From contig JAEINR010000013.1 of NCBI GenBank assembly GCA_016342325.1, forward strand, positions 37,572-101,571: a DNA stretch of 64,000 nt, in the 5' to 3' direction. This document shows, one piece after another, positions 45,052 through 54,588 of the stretch. Within the stretch, counting starts at the first letter, position 1; every line of letters begins with the position of its first letter. The position numbers were made by a program, and so were the translations under genes. The notes under the pieces were generated by a model that saw nothing but the letters and a program-made list of their open reading frames with translations, was not told the origin of the DNA and made no database searches. Source of the stretch: Desulfobacterium sp. (lineage in GTDB: Bacteria; Desulfobacterota; Desulfobacteria; Desulfobacterales; Desulfobacteraceae).

Positions 45052-46158
45052 TTAAATGCGGTCCCAATCCTTGAACACGGGCTGGTAACCGTTTTGCCTG
45101 ATCATGGCCACCACCTGGTCCACGCTTCTTTCGTCGGAAATCTGGAACTGGGCCGTGTCTGTATCCGTTTCTTTTGCGTACCCGCCCACGTCGGTCTTGC
45201 ATCCGGCCGAGAGTCGGGTGATGCCCAGGTGCACCAGCTTGTCCCTGAATTCCGGCGCTTCCCGTGTGGAGATGCTGATACCCACCTTGGGCAGGAAAAG
45301 CCTGAAGGCGGTGATGAACTGCACAAACCCGGGGTCGTCCAGGATGTTCCGTGGATCAATGGCCCCTTCGGCCTTTCTCATCCGTGGAATGGAAAGCCCG
45401 ATCTCCACATTGGGGTAGTGGTGTTCCAGGAACCGGGCATGGATGCCTGAGAAAAAGGCCTCCTGGCAAATTTTTCCAAGCCCGAACAACGCCCCGATGT
45501 TGATGGATCTGAATCCGGCCCTGGCCCCTCGCTCCGGGGCCAGCAGACGCCAGTCATAGTCCCTTTTTTTGCCGGACAGGTGGACCTGTTTGTAGACCTC
45601 CCTGTCATAGGTTTCCTGGTAGACCGTGAGGGAATCGGCACCGGCCTTGTTGAGAACCCCGTATTCGGCTTCATCCATGGGAAATATCTCAAGGGAGACA
45701 GAGGAAAAGTACTTTCTCATCACCGTGACCGACGCCTCAAGATAGGTCAGGGGGGTCTTTGCCGGGGCCTCTCCGGTCAGGAGGATGATGTGGCGGATGC
45801 CGGTATCTGCAAGGAGCCTTGCCTCGGTTTCCACCTCGGCAAGGGTGAGCTTTCTTCTGTTGAACCGGTTGGTTGAGTTGAACCCGCAGTAAGTACAGTG
45901 GTTGGAGCAGTAGTCTGAGATGTAGATGGGGGCGTAGAGCCCCATGGTCCGTCCAAAGTGCTGGAGGGTGAGCTTTCTTGCCTTTGACGCCATGGTTTCA
46001 AGATGGGGCGCTGCCTGTTCGGACAAGAGGGCCAAAAAATCTTTTTGGGTCAACCGATCTTTGGCGAGGGCAGCTCGAACGTCCTGGTCTGTCACGGCGT
46101 TGAAGTGACCCTCAAAATCAAAGTCACGGAACGCCTCAATGATGGTTAAAAACGACAT
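45052..46158 (-). CDS. thiH: 2-iminoacetate synthase (tyrosine lyase)
   Basis: Radical SAM enzyme that splits tyrosine to dehydroglycine for the thiazole ring; oxygen-sensitive and typical of anaerobes, instead of ThiO. Protein of 368 residues with cluster motif YCSNHCTYCGFN (CX3CX2C), ILLTGEAP, YQETYDREVY, and GLSIPRMRKAEG. Follows thiG by two bases. Confidence 0.96.
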   Translation of the reverse strand: MSFLTIIEAFRDFDFEGHFNAVTDQDVRAALAKDRLTQKDFLALLSEQAAPHLETMASKARKLTLQHFGRTMGLYAPIYISDYCSNHCTYCGFNSTNRFNRRKLTLAEVETEARLLADTGIRHIILLTGEAPAKTPLTYLEASVTVMRKYFSSVSLEIFPMDEAEYGVLNKAGADSLTVYQETYDREVYKQVHLSGKKRDYDWRLLAPERGARAGFRSINIGALFGLGKICQEAFFSGIHARFLEHHYPNVEIGLSIPRMRKAEGAIDPRNILDDPGFVQFITAFRLFLPKVGISISTREAPEFRDKLVHLGITRLSAGCKTDVGGYAKETDTDTAQFQISDERSVDQVVAMIRQNGYQPVFKDWDRI

Positions 46159-46160
46159 GG

Positions 46161-46937
46161 TTAACCCCTCAAGAACCCGGTCAGGGGTGAGGAGGCTTGT
46201 GCCTCAACGCTTTCCTGACCCATCTCGGTTTTGTATGCCATTCGACCGGCCTTGACCGCCATTGAAAATGCGGCGCCTGCCGTGATCGGGTCTTCGCTGG
46301 TGGCGATGGCCGTGTTCACCAGCACGGCATCGGCACCCATCTCCATGGCCTCGGCTGCCTGGGAGGGTTTGCCGATCCCGGCATCAACGATCACCGGAAT
46401 CTCCACGCCATCGATGATGAGCTCGATGATGGGCCGTGTCCTGATCCCCTGGTTGGATCCGATGGGGGAACCCAGGGGCATCACGGCTGCGGCACCAGCA
46501 TCCTGGAGCCGGTATGCCAGGGTGAGATCGGGCATGATATAGGGCAGCACGATAAACCCCTCATCCGCAAGGATTTGGGTGGCCTTCAGGGTCTCCTGGT
46601 TGTCGGGCATGAGATACCGCATGTCCGTGATCACCTCGATCTTGATGAAATCTCCGCACCCTGCCTGGCGTGCGATTCGGGCGATGCGAACGGCCTCTTC
46701 AGCGGTCCTTGCCCCGGAGGTGTTTGGCAGAAGGGTGGTTTGGTTGGGGATGTGCCCAAGGATATTGTCATCCCCGGCACCCTGGTCGATGCGCCGGAGC
46801 GCCACCGTGATGATCTCGGAACCCGATGCTTCAAGCATGGGGGCGATCACCTCGTTTGAGGCAAACTTGCCTGTTCCGGTCAACAACCTGCTTGAAAATT
46901 CCCTTTTTCCCAGTATCAGTTTATCCTTTGCTTCCAT
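46161..46937 (-). CDS. thiG: Thiazole synthase
   Basis: Assembles the thiazole phosphate. Protein of 258 residues: [95 protein letters not shown]. Normal length. Starts directly after thiS. Confidence 0.97.
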   Translation of the reverse strand: MEAKDKLILGKREFSSRLLTGTGKFASNEVIAPMLEASGSEIITVALRRIDQGAGDDNILGHIPNQTTLLPNTSGARTAEEAVRIARIARQAGCGDFIKIEVITDMRYLMPDNQETLKATQILADEGFIVLPYIMPDLTLAYRLQDAGAAAVMPLGSPIGSNQGIRTRPIIELIIDGVEIPVIVDAGIGKPSQAAEAMEMGADAVLVNTAIATSEDPITAGAAFSMAVKAGRMAYKTEMGQESVEAQASSPLTGFLRG

Positions 46938-47135
46938 TCATCCGCCTCCCACAAAACTTAACAGTTCAATTGTATCTCCATGGTTGATTGGGGTCCTGGC
47001 CCAGTCTTCCTGGTCAATGACCTTGAAATTGTGCTCGATGATAACAGCACCGGGATCAAGACCTTTGTGGCGAACCAGATCCATGAGGGTGGAAAGCGAG
47101 AGGTTGAGACTCTCTCCATTGATTTTTAATTCCAT
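46938..47135 (-). CDS. thiS: Sulfur carrier protein ThiS
   Basis: Ubiquitin-like carrier of 65 residues ending in VGGG; the terminal Gly is adenylated by ThiF and turned into a thiocarboxylate. IVIEHNFKVIDQEDW fits the family. First gene of the minus thiamine operon, behind its riboswitch. Confidence 0.94.
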   Translation of the reverse strand: MELKINGESLNLSLSTLMDLVRHKGLDPGAVIIEHNFKVIDQEDWARTPINHGDTIELLSFVGGG

Positions 47136-47257
47136 GTTGCGTTCCTCTTGTTGGTAACAAATAGGAACCTGTGGCGGCTGTATATGGATAAAAACGGAGT
47201 AAGGGGGGATGTGGGTCGAGTGGAATTCTCTAGACGAGAGTACACTTGAGGGGTGAA

Positions 47258-47342
47258 GATCCGCTTTCCTACGCCGGCATTAACCGTGTCAGGTTCCAAG
47301 GGTCAGGTTTTTAATCCTTCTCAGCTTTTCAGCTCCCCTAGC
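47258..47342 (-). ncRNA. TPP riboswitch (THI element)
   Basis: Minus strand blocks: GGGGAGCTG, CTGAGA, ACCCTTGGAACCTGAC, and GGTTAATGCCGGCGTAGGA. About 120 bases upstream of thiS. Controls thiSGHFEC. Confidence 0.95.
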
Positions 47343-47361
47343 AAATATAAAATGTTCCGGG

Positions 47362-47390
47362 AGTATGGAAAATCGACGTGGGATTGTCAA
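47362..47390 (-). promoter_or_regulatory. Promoter of the minus-strand thiamine operon
   Basis: Minus strand TTGACA (47385-47390), 17-base spacer, CATACT (47362-47367), starting just ahead of the riboswitch. Confidence 0.6.
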
Positions 47391-47634
47391 CAAGAAAATG
47401 ATATCGCCTCTTCAACCACATTCCACAAGGGGCATTGGGGGCCGGTCAAAGGAGGGGGGCGACCTTCCGGAATTTCTGCGCCAATGGCGATGGGGGCTTG
47501 GAGAACGAAAACCGGGGAAAGATCATCGCCAGGGGCGACAATGGGATGACGGGGTGCCGGGAGAATTCATGGGGTGAACACGGTGGGGGGGGGGCAGGGG
47601 ATCTGAAAAAACAACAATAGGGAAAGCCTGACCC
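47391..47634. other. GC-rich stretch without recognised gene
   Basis: Runs of G (about 47452-47462 and 47584-47594) and short open frames without ribosome sites. Looks like decayed sequence between the thiamine and ATP synthase clusters. A degenerate REP unit closes it. Confidence 0.4.
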
Positions 47635-47635
47635 A
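47615..47635. repeat. Degenerate solo REP unit
   Basis: CAATAGGGAAAGCCTGACCC matches the inverted REP with about four changes. It suggests an older REP insertion. Confidence 0.45.
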
Positions 47636-47672
47636 AAAAACCAAAAAGGGAGTCAACCGATGGTTGACTCCC
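47635..47672 (-). terminator. Intrinsic terminator of the atp operon
   Basis: GGGAGTCAACC and GGTTGACTCCC form a perfect 11-base-pair stem with a three-base loop (47648-47672), followed on the minus strand by a T-rich tail (TTTTTGGTTTTTT). It lies 30 bases after the atpE stop. Confidence 0.9.
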
Positions 47673-47702
47673 TTTGGTGTTGCTTTTATCTAAGGCTGGT
47701 GC

Positions 47703-47984
<282 letters not shown>

Positions 47985-48089
47985 CTAACGTTAAGATAAT
48001 ATTGTTATTGCGGCTTCTTCCGGTCCCCGCATAACTATGGTGCAAGCTGCCGGCACCATTGTCGACAGCTTAAAAGTTCTAAGGTAAAA

Positions 48090-48779
48090 TCAGTGTGCGT
48101 GCTCCATGGCTCCGGTGAAGTACATGACGGAGAGCAGGAAGAACACAAATGCCTGAACAAGGGCGACAAAGATACCGAGCGCCATGATAGGCAGGGGCGC
48201 AAAAAAGGCGCCTGCAAGTGCGAAGAGGATTCCAAGTACCAACTCATGTCCCATCATGTTTCCGAAGAGACGAAAGGAGAGGGAGAGAACCCTGGCGCCG
48301 TGACCAATGAGTTCGATGGGAAGGATAAGGGGTACCATCCACCATACCGGGCCCAGGAAGTGCTTGTAGTATTTTGCACCGTGGTATTTAACACCGATCA
48401 CGTGGGTGAATACAAACACAATCAGGGCAAGGGCCGCTGTCGTGTTGAGATTCGCTGTGGGGGGAAAGAACCCTGGGACCAATCCGACGAGGTTGCCGAT
48501 GAAGACAAACAGGAAGATCGATGCCACAAGGGGAAAGAGCCAACGGCCCTCTTCACCCGTAACCGTCACCATAAACTCTTCAAGACCTGAGACCAGGACT
48601 TCAAAAACGTTCTGTACCGGACCAGGAACAAGTTGGACATTTTTTCCTGCAAGCCACCCAAAGAAGATGAGGATTGCCATTACGACCCACATATAAATTA
48701 CATGGACGTTACTGTGGGCAAAATGCCCCAATCCGATCGCTTCAAACAGTTTTACAAAGAATAGGTATGGATGTTCCAC
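48090..48779 (-). CDS. atpB: ATP synthase F0 subunit a
   Basis: Stator channel subunit of 229 residues with five to six helices. The essential Arg lies in LSLSFRLFGNMMGHELVLGIL; WWMVPLILPIELIGHGARV precedes it. Starts one base after the atpI-like stop. Part of the F0 cluster. Confidence 0.96.
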   Translation of the reverse strand: MEHPYLFFVKLFEAIGLGHFAHSNVHVIYMWVVMAILIFFGWLAGKNVQLVPGPVQNVFEVLVSGLEEFMVTVTGEEGRWLFPLVASIFLFVFIGNLVGLVPGFFPPTANLNTTAALALIVFVFTHVIGVKYHGAKYYKHFLGPVWWMVPLILPIELIGHGARVLSLSFRLFGNMMGHELVLGILFALAGAFFAPLPIMALGIFVALVQAFVFFLLSVMYFTGAMEHAH

Positions 48780-49184
48780 TTACACAGCCTCCTTAATAAT
48801 AAGTCTTGTTAATTCAAGTGTCGTTGCCGCAAAAAAGCTTGCAACCACAACCGAAAGACCTGCAATGAGGCCTAACGGATCGACAATATTCCTTGAAATA
48901 AGCAGGAATAACATTACCCCGCTTAATATAAATCGAATGTAGTATTTAAAGATGACGCTGCGGAGGATGGAGTCTCCTGCGGCGACAATCTGCGAACTGT
49001 TCTTAAATGTTCGCTTGAGGGTGTGCTCCAGGGCGTGGAAATTGAGGGTGACAATGAGACCTCCGCAGAGGATTCCCAAGGCAAACGGTTTGGGGGTGTT
49101 GATGAACGCGAGCAGGGTGATGACGCAGAAAATATACCAGTTGGATTTGGTGATAAACCGTATCATGCGCTGTTGAATGTTCAT
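48780..49184 (-). CDS. atpI: ATP synthase subunit I-like membrane protein
   Basis: Four-helix membrane protein of 134 residues (ITLLAFINTPKPFALGILCGG, YIRFILSGVMLFLLI). AtpI-type proteins help assemble the c ring. ATG 49184 is chosen as the start; the frame extends upstream. Placed between atpZ and atpB, the usual order. Confidence 0.82.
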   Translation of the reverse strand: MNIQQRMIRFITKSNWYIFCVITLLAFINTPKPFALGILCGGLIVTLNFHALEHTLKRTFKNSSQIVAAGDSILRSVIFKYYIRFILSGVMLFLLISRNIVDPLGLIAGLSVVVASFFAATTLELTRLIIKEAV

Positions 49185-49188
49185 GTCT

Positions 49189-49407
49189 CTAAAGCTTCCT
49201 GCTCCGTTTTGCTGCCCTGACCAAATGTCTGAATCCTGCGGCGATACCAAGGCCAAGGAACAGAAACGTCAGAACAGGGGATGTCTCAAATTTGCCATCA
49301 AGCCAGACGCCTAAGAACAGACCGATAAAAATAGAAAGTGCAACCGTTAAACCCAGGCTGCTGTAGTAAGCGAGCTCTTGAATGCTCTTTGAAGTTTCTT
49401 TTTTCAT
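49189..49407 (-). CDS. AtpZ/AtpQ-like F0 accessory protein
   Basis: Protein of 72 residues with two helices (YYSSLGLTVALSIFIGLFLGVWLD and VLTFLFLGLGIAAGFRHLVR). The glycine-rich pair and position first in an F0 operon match AtpZ, associated with Mg2+/Ca2+ or assembly functions. First gene of the operon. Confidence 0.8.
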   Translation of the reverse strand: MKKETSKSIQELAYYSSLGLTVALSIFIGLFLGVWLDGKFETSPVLTFLFLGLGIAAGFRHLVRAAKRSRKL

Positions 49408-49494
49408 ACTACCTTCCCCAACCTCTCAATCGACGTCACAATAATAGTGGTGGAAGTAACACATCATTACTATCAAGTCAACGTCAAAAATGAA

Positions 49495-50541
49495 TTATGT
49501 GACGATCAGCCCGCCACAGATATGATCTTCGCCCACCTCGCCCACAATGGCCGCCGGGACGCCCTCTTGGTTCATTCTGTCGACACATGCGGCTGCATCG
49601 TTTGCTGGGATTGAAAAAAACAAACCGCCCGAGGTTTGGGGGTCAAACATCAGGTCCTGGGTGATGACATCGATTTTGGTATCTATATCGATGTTTTGGC
49701 CGCAGAACGATTTGTTTCTGTATGCCCCGGCAGGCACCATACCCATCATGGCATACTCCCTGGCCCCCCCAAGGATCGGTACCTTTTCCGAAAAAAGGCG
49801 GAGGGTCTTCTTCGACCCCCTGGCCACTTCAAGAAGATGGCCAGCAAGGCCGAATCCCGTGATGTCGGTGCAGGCACCAATGGGGTAGTCTAGGAGAATT
49901 TCACAGGCGGTCTTGTTGAGCTGGGCCATGGTGTCCACCAGAAGTTTGATGTGGGGAGCCGTGGCCAGTTTTGCCTTGACGGCCGTGGCAAGGATGCCGA
50001 CGCCCACGGGTTTTGTCAAAATAAGCACCTCTCCGGTCTTTGCCCCTTTGTTGGCAAGCACCTTTTGCGGATGGACAATGCCTGTAACCGAAAGTCCGTA
50101 CTTGAACTCCGGGTCATCCACGCTGTGGCCGCCCACCAGGGTGGCTCCCGCCTCCTGGATCTTGTCGATCCCCCCCTGGAGAGTCTCCTGGAGGATGGAT
50201 TCATCCAGTTCTTTTTCCGGAAAGCAGACAATGTTCATGGCCGTAATGGGCGTGCCTCCCATGGCATAGACATCACTCAGGGAATTGGCCGCTGCAATCT
50301 GCCCGAACTCGTAGGGCGAGTCCGTCACCGGGGTGAGAAAATCCAGGGTCTGGATCAGGGCAGTGGTGTCGTTCAGCCGAAACACACCGGCATCATCACT
50401 GTTTTCAAGCCCCACGATCAGGTCTGGGTGTGTTTTGACCTTTAAATTTTTGACAATGCGATCCAGGACCTCCGGATCTATCTTGGCCCCTCAACCGGCG
50501 GCCTTTACCTTTTCGGTCAAGCATACGTTTGTTTTTTTCAT
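49495..50541 (-). CDS. selD: Selenide, water dikinase (selenoprotein with in-frame UGA)
   Basis: Makes selenophosphate from selenide and ATP, for selenocysteine and selenouridine. Reading from ATG 50541 gives MKKTNVCLTEKVKAAG-Sec-GAK..., with TGA at 50491-50493 exactly where other SelD proteins carry the active-site Cys or Sec before GAK. Translation continues without interruption for 348 residues: ENSDDAGVFRLNDT, DFLTPVTDSPYEFGQIAAANSLSDVYAMGG, GGHSVDDPE, ITGFGLAGHLLE, DPQTSGGLFFS. Without recoding only the part from about 50415 would be called. It is third in rfaE2-pgeF-selD. The selenocysteine implies selA/selB/selC elsewhere. Confidence 0.93.
50460..50493 (-). promoter_or_regulatory. Bacterial SECIS-like hairpin after the selD UGA
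   Basis: Minus strand: TGA, twelve bases, then GATCC-GGAGGTCCT-GGATC (50460-50478), a five-base stem with a loop containing G and U, in the position of a SelB-binding bSECIS. Pairing is short; support comes mainly from the SelD context. Confidence 0.6.
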
Positions 50542-50552
50542 ATGAACCTCTG

Positions 50553-51341
50553 TTATATTATTTTAATCACCGAGGCGAACCTGCCGGTCACCTTCTCGTG
50601 TCGGTAAGAGAAATAGGTGTCGGGTGAACACCGGGTGCAGATCTCGGCCTGGACAATGTTCCAGGCGTTTACCCCCTGTTCCTGGAGCTGGTCCCGGCTG
50701 ATGCGCCAGAAATCAAAATGGTCGTTCCCATCCTTATAGTGCCAGAGGTGTTCCGGAATTTCAGCCCTGTAATTGACAAATTCGGCGCAGCAGGGGCCCA
50801 GGGAGGGTCCGATCCCGGCAAGGATGTCCCCGGGGGATGACCCGAAGGTTCCTTCCATGGTGTCCATGGTCCTGGCGATGATGTTGCTGACGCTTCCTTT
50901 CCACCCCGAATGGATGTTGGCCACAACCCGCTTGACAGGGTCCACCAGGATGACGGCCTGGCAGTCTGCCACCTGGATCACCAGGGCAAGACCGGGGATG
51001 TCGGTCACCACGGCGTCGGCAACCCTGTCCCCGGCCATGGCGGGGAGATTGCCGGTATCATCCTTTTTTAACGCAAGCACGGTGTCTGAGTGGACCTGGT
51101 TGAGATAGACCGGGGTGCCGCCGCCAAGGGTGCGGGAAATGAGTTGCCTGTTCTTGAGCACTGTTTCCCTGGAATCTCCGGCGGAGAGCCCCACGTTGAG
51201 CGAGTCAAAGGGTGCCGTGCTGAATCCGCCAACCCGGGTAAAGATCCCGTGGGCAACAAAGGGCAGGTCGTTGAACCGGTTGAACTCAAGGCGGGTTGTC
51301 CCCTCCTGGCTGACCAGGGTTGTGGGGGCCTGCCTATCCAA
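50553..51341 (-). CDS. pgeF: PgeF/YfiH-type purine nucleoside phosphorylase (laccase-like fold)
   Basis: Protein of 262 residues with YLNQVHSDTVL, VVANIHSGWKGSVSNI and IGPSLGPCCAEF, giving the conserved His-Cys-His zinc site. Members act on purine nucleosides and correct mis-incorporation in peptidoglycan precursors; older notes call them polyphenol oxidase. Overlaps rfaE2 by eight bases. Confidence 0.92.
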   Translation of the reverse strand: MDRQAPTTLVSQEGTTRLEFNRFNDLPFVAHGIFTRVGGFSTAPFDSLNVGLSAGDSRETVLKNRQLISRTLGGGTPVYLNQVHSDTVLALKKDDTGNLPAMAGDRVADAVVTDIPGLALVIQVADCQAVILVDPVKRVVANIHSGWKGSVSNIIARTMDTMEGTFGSSPGDILAGIGPSLGPCCAEFVNYRAEIPEHLWHYKDGNDHFDFWRISRDQLQEQGVNAWNIVQAEICTRCSPDTYFSYRHEKVTGRFASVIKII

Positions 51342-51810
51342 AGGTGTTCACTATCTTTTCGATGATCAGGGAGGTTGAGATATCCGGTTCCAGGATGATC
51401 CTTGCCACCCTGCCGCCGTTCTGTTTTACAAAATCTCCTCCGATGATATCATCCTCGGCCCAGTCCGCACCCTTGGCAAGCACATGGGGGTTCACCCTTT
51501 TAATAAGCGCTTCAGGATCAGGCTCGTCAAAGATCACCACATAGTCGACACAGGCCAGGCCAGCCACCACCTGTGCCCGGTGGGTCTGGTTGATCACGGG
51601 TCGCTTTTCTCCCTTGATGCGTCTAACCGACTGGTCTGAATTGAGCCCCAGAACCAGGAGGTCTCCCTGGGCTGCGGCGGCAGCCAGGTAGTTGACATGG
51701 CCTGCATGGAGGATGTCAAAACAGCCGTTGGTAAAGACGATTTGTTTGTTCTCAGCCCGTTTTTTTGCTGCAATGGCTGCAATTTCAGATCCATGGACAA
51801 TCTTGCTCAT
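51334..51810 (-). CDS. rfaE2: D-glycero-beta-D-manno-heptose 1-phosphate adenylyltransferase
   Basis: Adds ADP to heptose phosphate for lipopolysaccharide. Protein of 158 residues, only the nucleotidyltransferase half of HldE: VFTNGCFDILHAGHVNYL (HxGH), GLNSDQSVRRIKG, and DYVVIFDEPDPE. The kinase half must be elsewhere. First of the rfaE2-pgeF-selD run. Confidence 0.92.
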   Translation of the reverse strand: MSKIVHGSEIAAIAAKKRAENKQIVFTNGCFDILHAGHVNYLAAAAAQGDLLVLGLNSDQSVRRIKGEKRPVINQTHRAQVVAGLACVDYVVIFDEPDPEALIKRVNPHVLAKGADWAEDDIIGGDFVKQNGGRVARIILEPDISTSLIIEKIVNTFG

Positions 51811-52246
51811 TCATTCTCTCCGTTGTCACTGTTTTCGGCCTGTGGGCCGTTTTTCAGACTTTTTACCATAAAGCACTTTTTTTAGCCACCCATTCCAGGC
51901 TTGAACTGTTATTTGTCTATATATGTCAGAAATTTACTTACCGCCGGGTTGATTGCTCGTTTGGATTGTTGAGGTGTTCCTTGTTGCGATGCAGCACTGG
52001 GGGTATTCGTTGTAACTGCCCGTTTCTATAGTCTATTGTCTTGATGTGTTACATTGTGGTTCTTGGGAGGGGGAAACGGGTTTGGGTTGACAAGTAAGGA
52101 TTGGTATTATAACGAACGGTACTATTGTTTGTATTGCAAAAATTGTTTTACTCTTGGTAAACTTGTTCTGTCTTGCTGAGCGGAGTTCTTAAAAAAGATT
52201 GAGCTTGCTGATGAGTAAGGTCTATTACTGAAAGAATGGAGCAGCT
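51811..52246. other. Intergenic region ahead of the pilus operon
   Basis: Divergent spacer, AT-rich on the right. TTGACA (52087-52092) with TATAAC (52108-52113) at 15 bases is a weak promoter candidate for the pilus genes. No gene or clear sigma-54 site seen. Confidence 0.35.
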
Positions 52247-54028
52247 TTGAGCTATAACGGCGGTGTGAATTCAACAGAGAAGTTACTGGATACGATTCGT
52301 GGTAAGGGGGCTGGGGATGAAAAAAAAGAAAAATCCCGCCTGCCCAAGGTTTCACAACAACCTTTGCCCATGAAACGAGGGGGTAAAAAGGCCTTGACCA
52401 TGGGCGTTTTTATCGAACATAGTCATGTTTCACTTGTTCTCACCCGAGGTGCAGGGGGCTCCGGGGATACAAAAGATCTCGTAAAATGGGCCTATGTTCC
52501 GGTTCCTGACGAACTTGACATGGAGCATGAACGATTTGCTTCTTTCTTGAAATCAACAATCGGGGATTTTCTTGCAGGTCATGGGAAAGCAGCGGTTTGG
52601 ACGCTTATTAACTCAAAAAATCTCAAATTAAGAAATATTGTGATTCCCGACCTGCCGCCATCGAAACTTCCCAACGCTGCATTTTGGGGGCTTAAAAAAG
52701 AGGTTGACCTGGATCCGGACAATGACATTTTTGATTTTCACATCCTTGGATCGGTACAGTCAAATGGGGTCAAAAAGAAGAATGTCATTGCCTTCAGCGG
52801 TTTGAAGAACGAAATCAAGATGCTGACCCAACTTTTTTCAAAGGCCGGATATCCCTTGGCCGGCATCACGGCCGCTCCTTTTGCTCTCCAGAACTTCATG
52901 GGATCGGATCGGCTGAAACCGGAGGCGGGACCGGAAATCCTGGTCAATGTTGCTCGCTATCACACAGAGATCACTTGTTTTCACAGGTCAAAAGTCCAGC
53001 TTGTCCGAAGCATCCGAACCGGTTCTCACAGCCTGGTGGAGGAGCTGCTGGACACGTCTTCCGACCCTGAGGTGAAATCCTGGGACATACTGGAGATTCT
53101 TTCTTCAAGCCTTGGCCGGGAGAGCAGTCTGTTTGCTGCCATGGAGCCCAGTGCGGAGCGTCTTGTGGGGAAGGTGTTGAGGTCCGGCGACTACTGCTCC
53201 AATAATTATGCGTCCAACGAACCGGTTCACCAATACCTCTTCTTTGGCGAGACCGACAATTGTCAGCCGTTCATGGCCTATGCCGCCGACCAGACCCAGA
53301 CCGAGGTTAAACGGTTCAACCCGTTTGAAAAGAATCCCGGCCTGACCCTTTCAACCCGGTTTCCCGAAGGGGCTGGGGAGCGAACCGGCATCATTCCGGC
53401 CCTGGGCGCTGCCCTGTCCACCCGGACAGAGACGCCGAACTTCCTTAATACCTATGTCCAGCGGGACAATCAGGCAAAATACCGGAAAATGAACGCAATC
53501 ATCCTTGGGCTCTGCCTGATAACCCTCCTGGGCTTTGGGGGCTGCTGGTGGTGGCAGGATTCGGTTTATCAAGCAGAATTGGCTGAGAAAAACCAGATAG
53601 ACGCCCGGATCGCAAAGTATGTACCCAAGGTCAGTGAGGAGACGTTGAATGAAACCCTTAAACAGGCCGGAGAACGATCCCAGGCCATAAAAGCCTATGC
53701 CTCGGACTATCTCCCCCTTGCGGTGATCAATGAACTCTGTTCCCTGACCCCGGATGTCATCAGTCTGGTTTCGCTTGAATCGGATTTCAAACAGGAGCTG
53801 CCGGACAGTGTCAAAAAATCGGGCAAGGCTAACAAGGCCAGGCGTTCGGTACTCTTAACCGGCATTGTGAGGGTGGATTATACCGCCCTTGAATCCACGC
53901 TCACCGGATATGTGATCACCCTTGGGGACTCCCCTGTGTTCGGAGAGATCATGCTCTTGAACAAAACACTTGAATCCATTGAGGAGGAAAACTTGCTGAA
54001 ATTCACTGCAGATATGGAGATTTTGTAA
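52247..54028 (+). CDS. Pilus inner-membrane platform protein, PilM-PilN fusion (MshI/GspL-like)
   Basis: Protein of 593 residues from TTG 52247 with GGAG five bases upstream. Residues 1-400 resemble an actin-like PilM domain (MGVFIEHSHVSLVL at the start, VWTLINSKNLKLRNIVIPDLP, NVIAFSGLKNEIKML). A single helix (IILGLCLITLLGFGGCWWW, about 420) is followed by a PilN-like periplasmic domain (INELCSLTPDVISLVSLES, LTGYVITLGDSPVFGEI). GspL combines these parts too. The fusion ties the cytoplasmic ATPase to the periplasmic PilO partner encoded next. Confidence 0.8.
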   Translation: MSYNGGVNSTEKLLDTIRGKGAGDEKKEKSRLPKVSQQPLPMKRGGKKALTMGVFIEHSHVSLVLTRGAGGSGDTKDLVKWAYVPVPDELDMEHERFASFLKSTIGDFLAGHGKAAVWTLINSKNLKLRNIVIPDLPPSKLPNAAFWGLKKEVDLDPDNDIFDFHILGSVQSNGVKKKNVIAFSGLKNEIKMLTQLFSKAGYPLAGITAAPFALQNFMGSDRLKPEAGPEILVNVARYHTEITCFHRSKVQLVRSIRTGSHSLVEELLDTSSDPEVKSWDILEILSSSLGRESSLFAAMEPSAERLVGKVLRSGDYCSNNYASNEPVHQYLFFGETDNCQPFMAYAADQTQTEVKRFNPFEKNPGLTLSTRFPEGAGERTGIIPALGAALSTRTETPNFLNTYVQRDNQAKYRKMNAIILGLCLITLLGFGGCWWWQDSVYQAELAEKNQIDARIAKYVPKVSEETLNETLKQAGERSQAIKAYASDYLPLAVINELCSLTPDVISLVSLESDFKQELPDSVKKSGKANKARRSVLLTGIVRVDYTALESTLTGYVITLGDSPVFGEIMLLNKTLESIEEENLLKFTADMEIL

Positions 54029-54585
54029 TGGCAGGAATCCAAGAAAAAAAGGTCTCAAACAAATTGCCTCCCCTGACACTGTTCTTAATCGTCCTGTCTG
54101 CGGTGCTGGTCGTTGGGGTGGCCCTGGTTGTGCTCTTTCCCCAGTATCGCGAAAACCAACAAATCAAGCAGGCACGGGTGTCGGCAGCCATTGAACTGGA
54201 AAAGCAAAAAAAGCTCTATCCCATGTTTGCCCAGGCCCAGGCCCTTGCCACCATGGCATTTGACCCCGAACTGCCCAGGGTTGAAAAGGTCCCCTTGGCC
54301 CGGGACAAGATTGCAACGTTGTCAACGGTGTTTACCGGGATCGCCCGGGAGAACGGCATGGAGCTATCCAGCAACAGCCTTGATATCAACTCCCTGAAAA
54401 ACAGGTCGGATTCCGTGTCCATGGAGCTTACCTTTGCCGGCGATCTGTTTGATTACCGAAACTGCCTTGTTTCACTTGTCTCCCTGCCGTACCTGAATAC
54501 CGTTGAAACGATCAAGATCACCACGGATAAGGAGCAAGAAAAGAAGTTTTTCACTAAAATCCTCATTAACATTGATAAGAAATAG
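54028..54585 (+). CDS. PilO/GspM-like pilus assembly protein
   Basis: Protein of 185 residues: one transmembrane helix (LTLFLIVLSAVLVVGVALVVLF), a coiled coil, and a ferredoxin-like periplasmic domain (TVFTGIARENGMELSSNSL, LTFAGDLFDYRNCLVSLVSLPYL). Matches PilO/GspM size and layout. One-base overlap with the upstream gene. Confidence 0.75.
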   Translation: MAGIQEKKVSNKLPPLTLFLIVLSAVLVVGVALVVLFPQYRENQQIKQARVSAAIELEKQKKLYPMFAQAQALATMAFDPELPRVEKVPLARDKIATLSTVFTGIARENGMELSSNSLDINSLKNRSDSVSMELTFAGDLFDYRNCLVSLVSLPYLNTVETIKITTDKEQEKKFFTKILINIDKK

Positions 54586-54588
54586 ATT

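Noticed and set aside
47253..47549. 98-codon frame across the second TPP riboswitch
   Set aside because: Overlaps the riboswitch and promoter on the other strand; no ribosome site.
50416..50541. Treating the region before the apparent selD start as non-coding
   Set aside because: In-frame TGA at the Sec position plus continuous SelD homology shows it is the gene's N-terminus.
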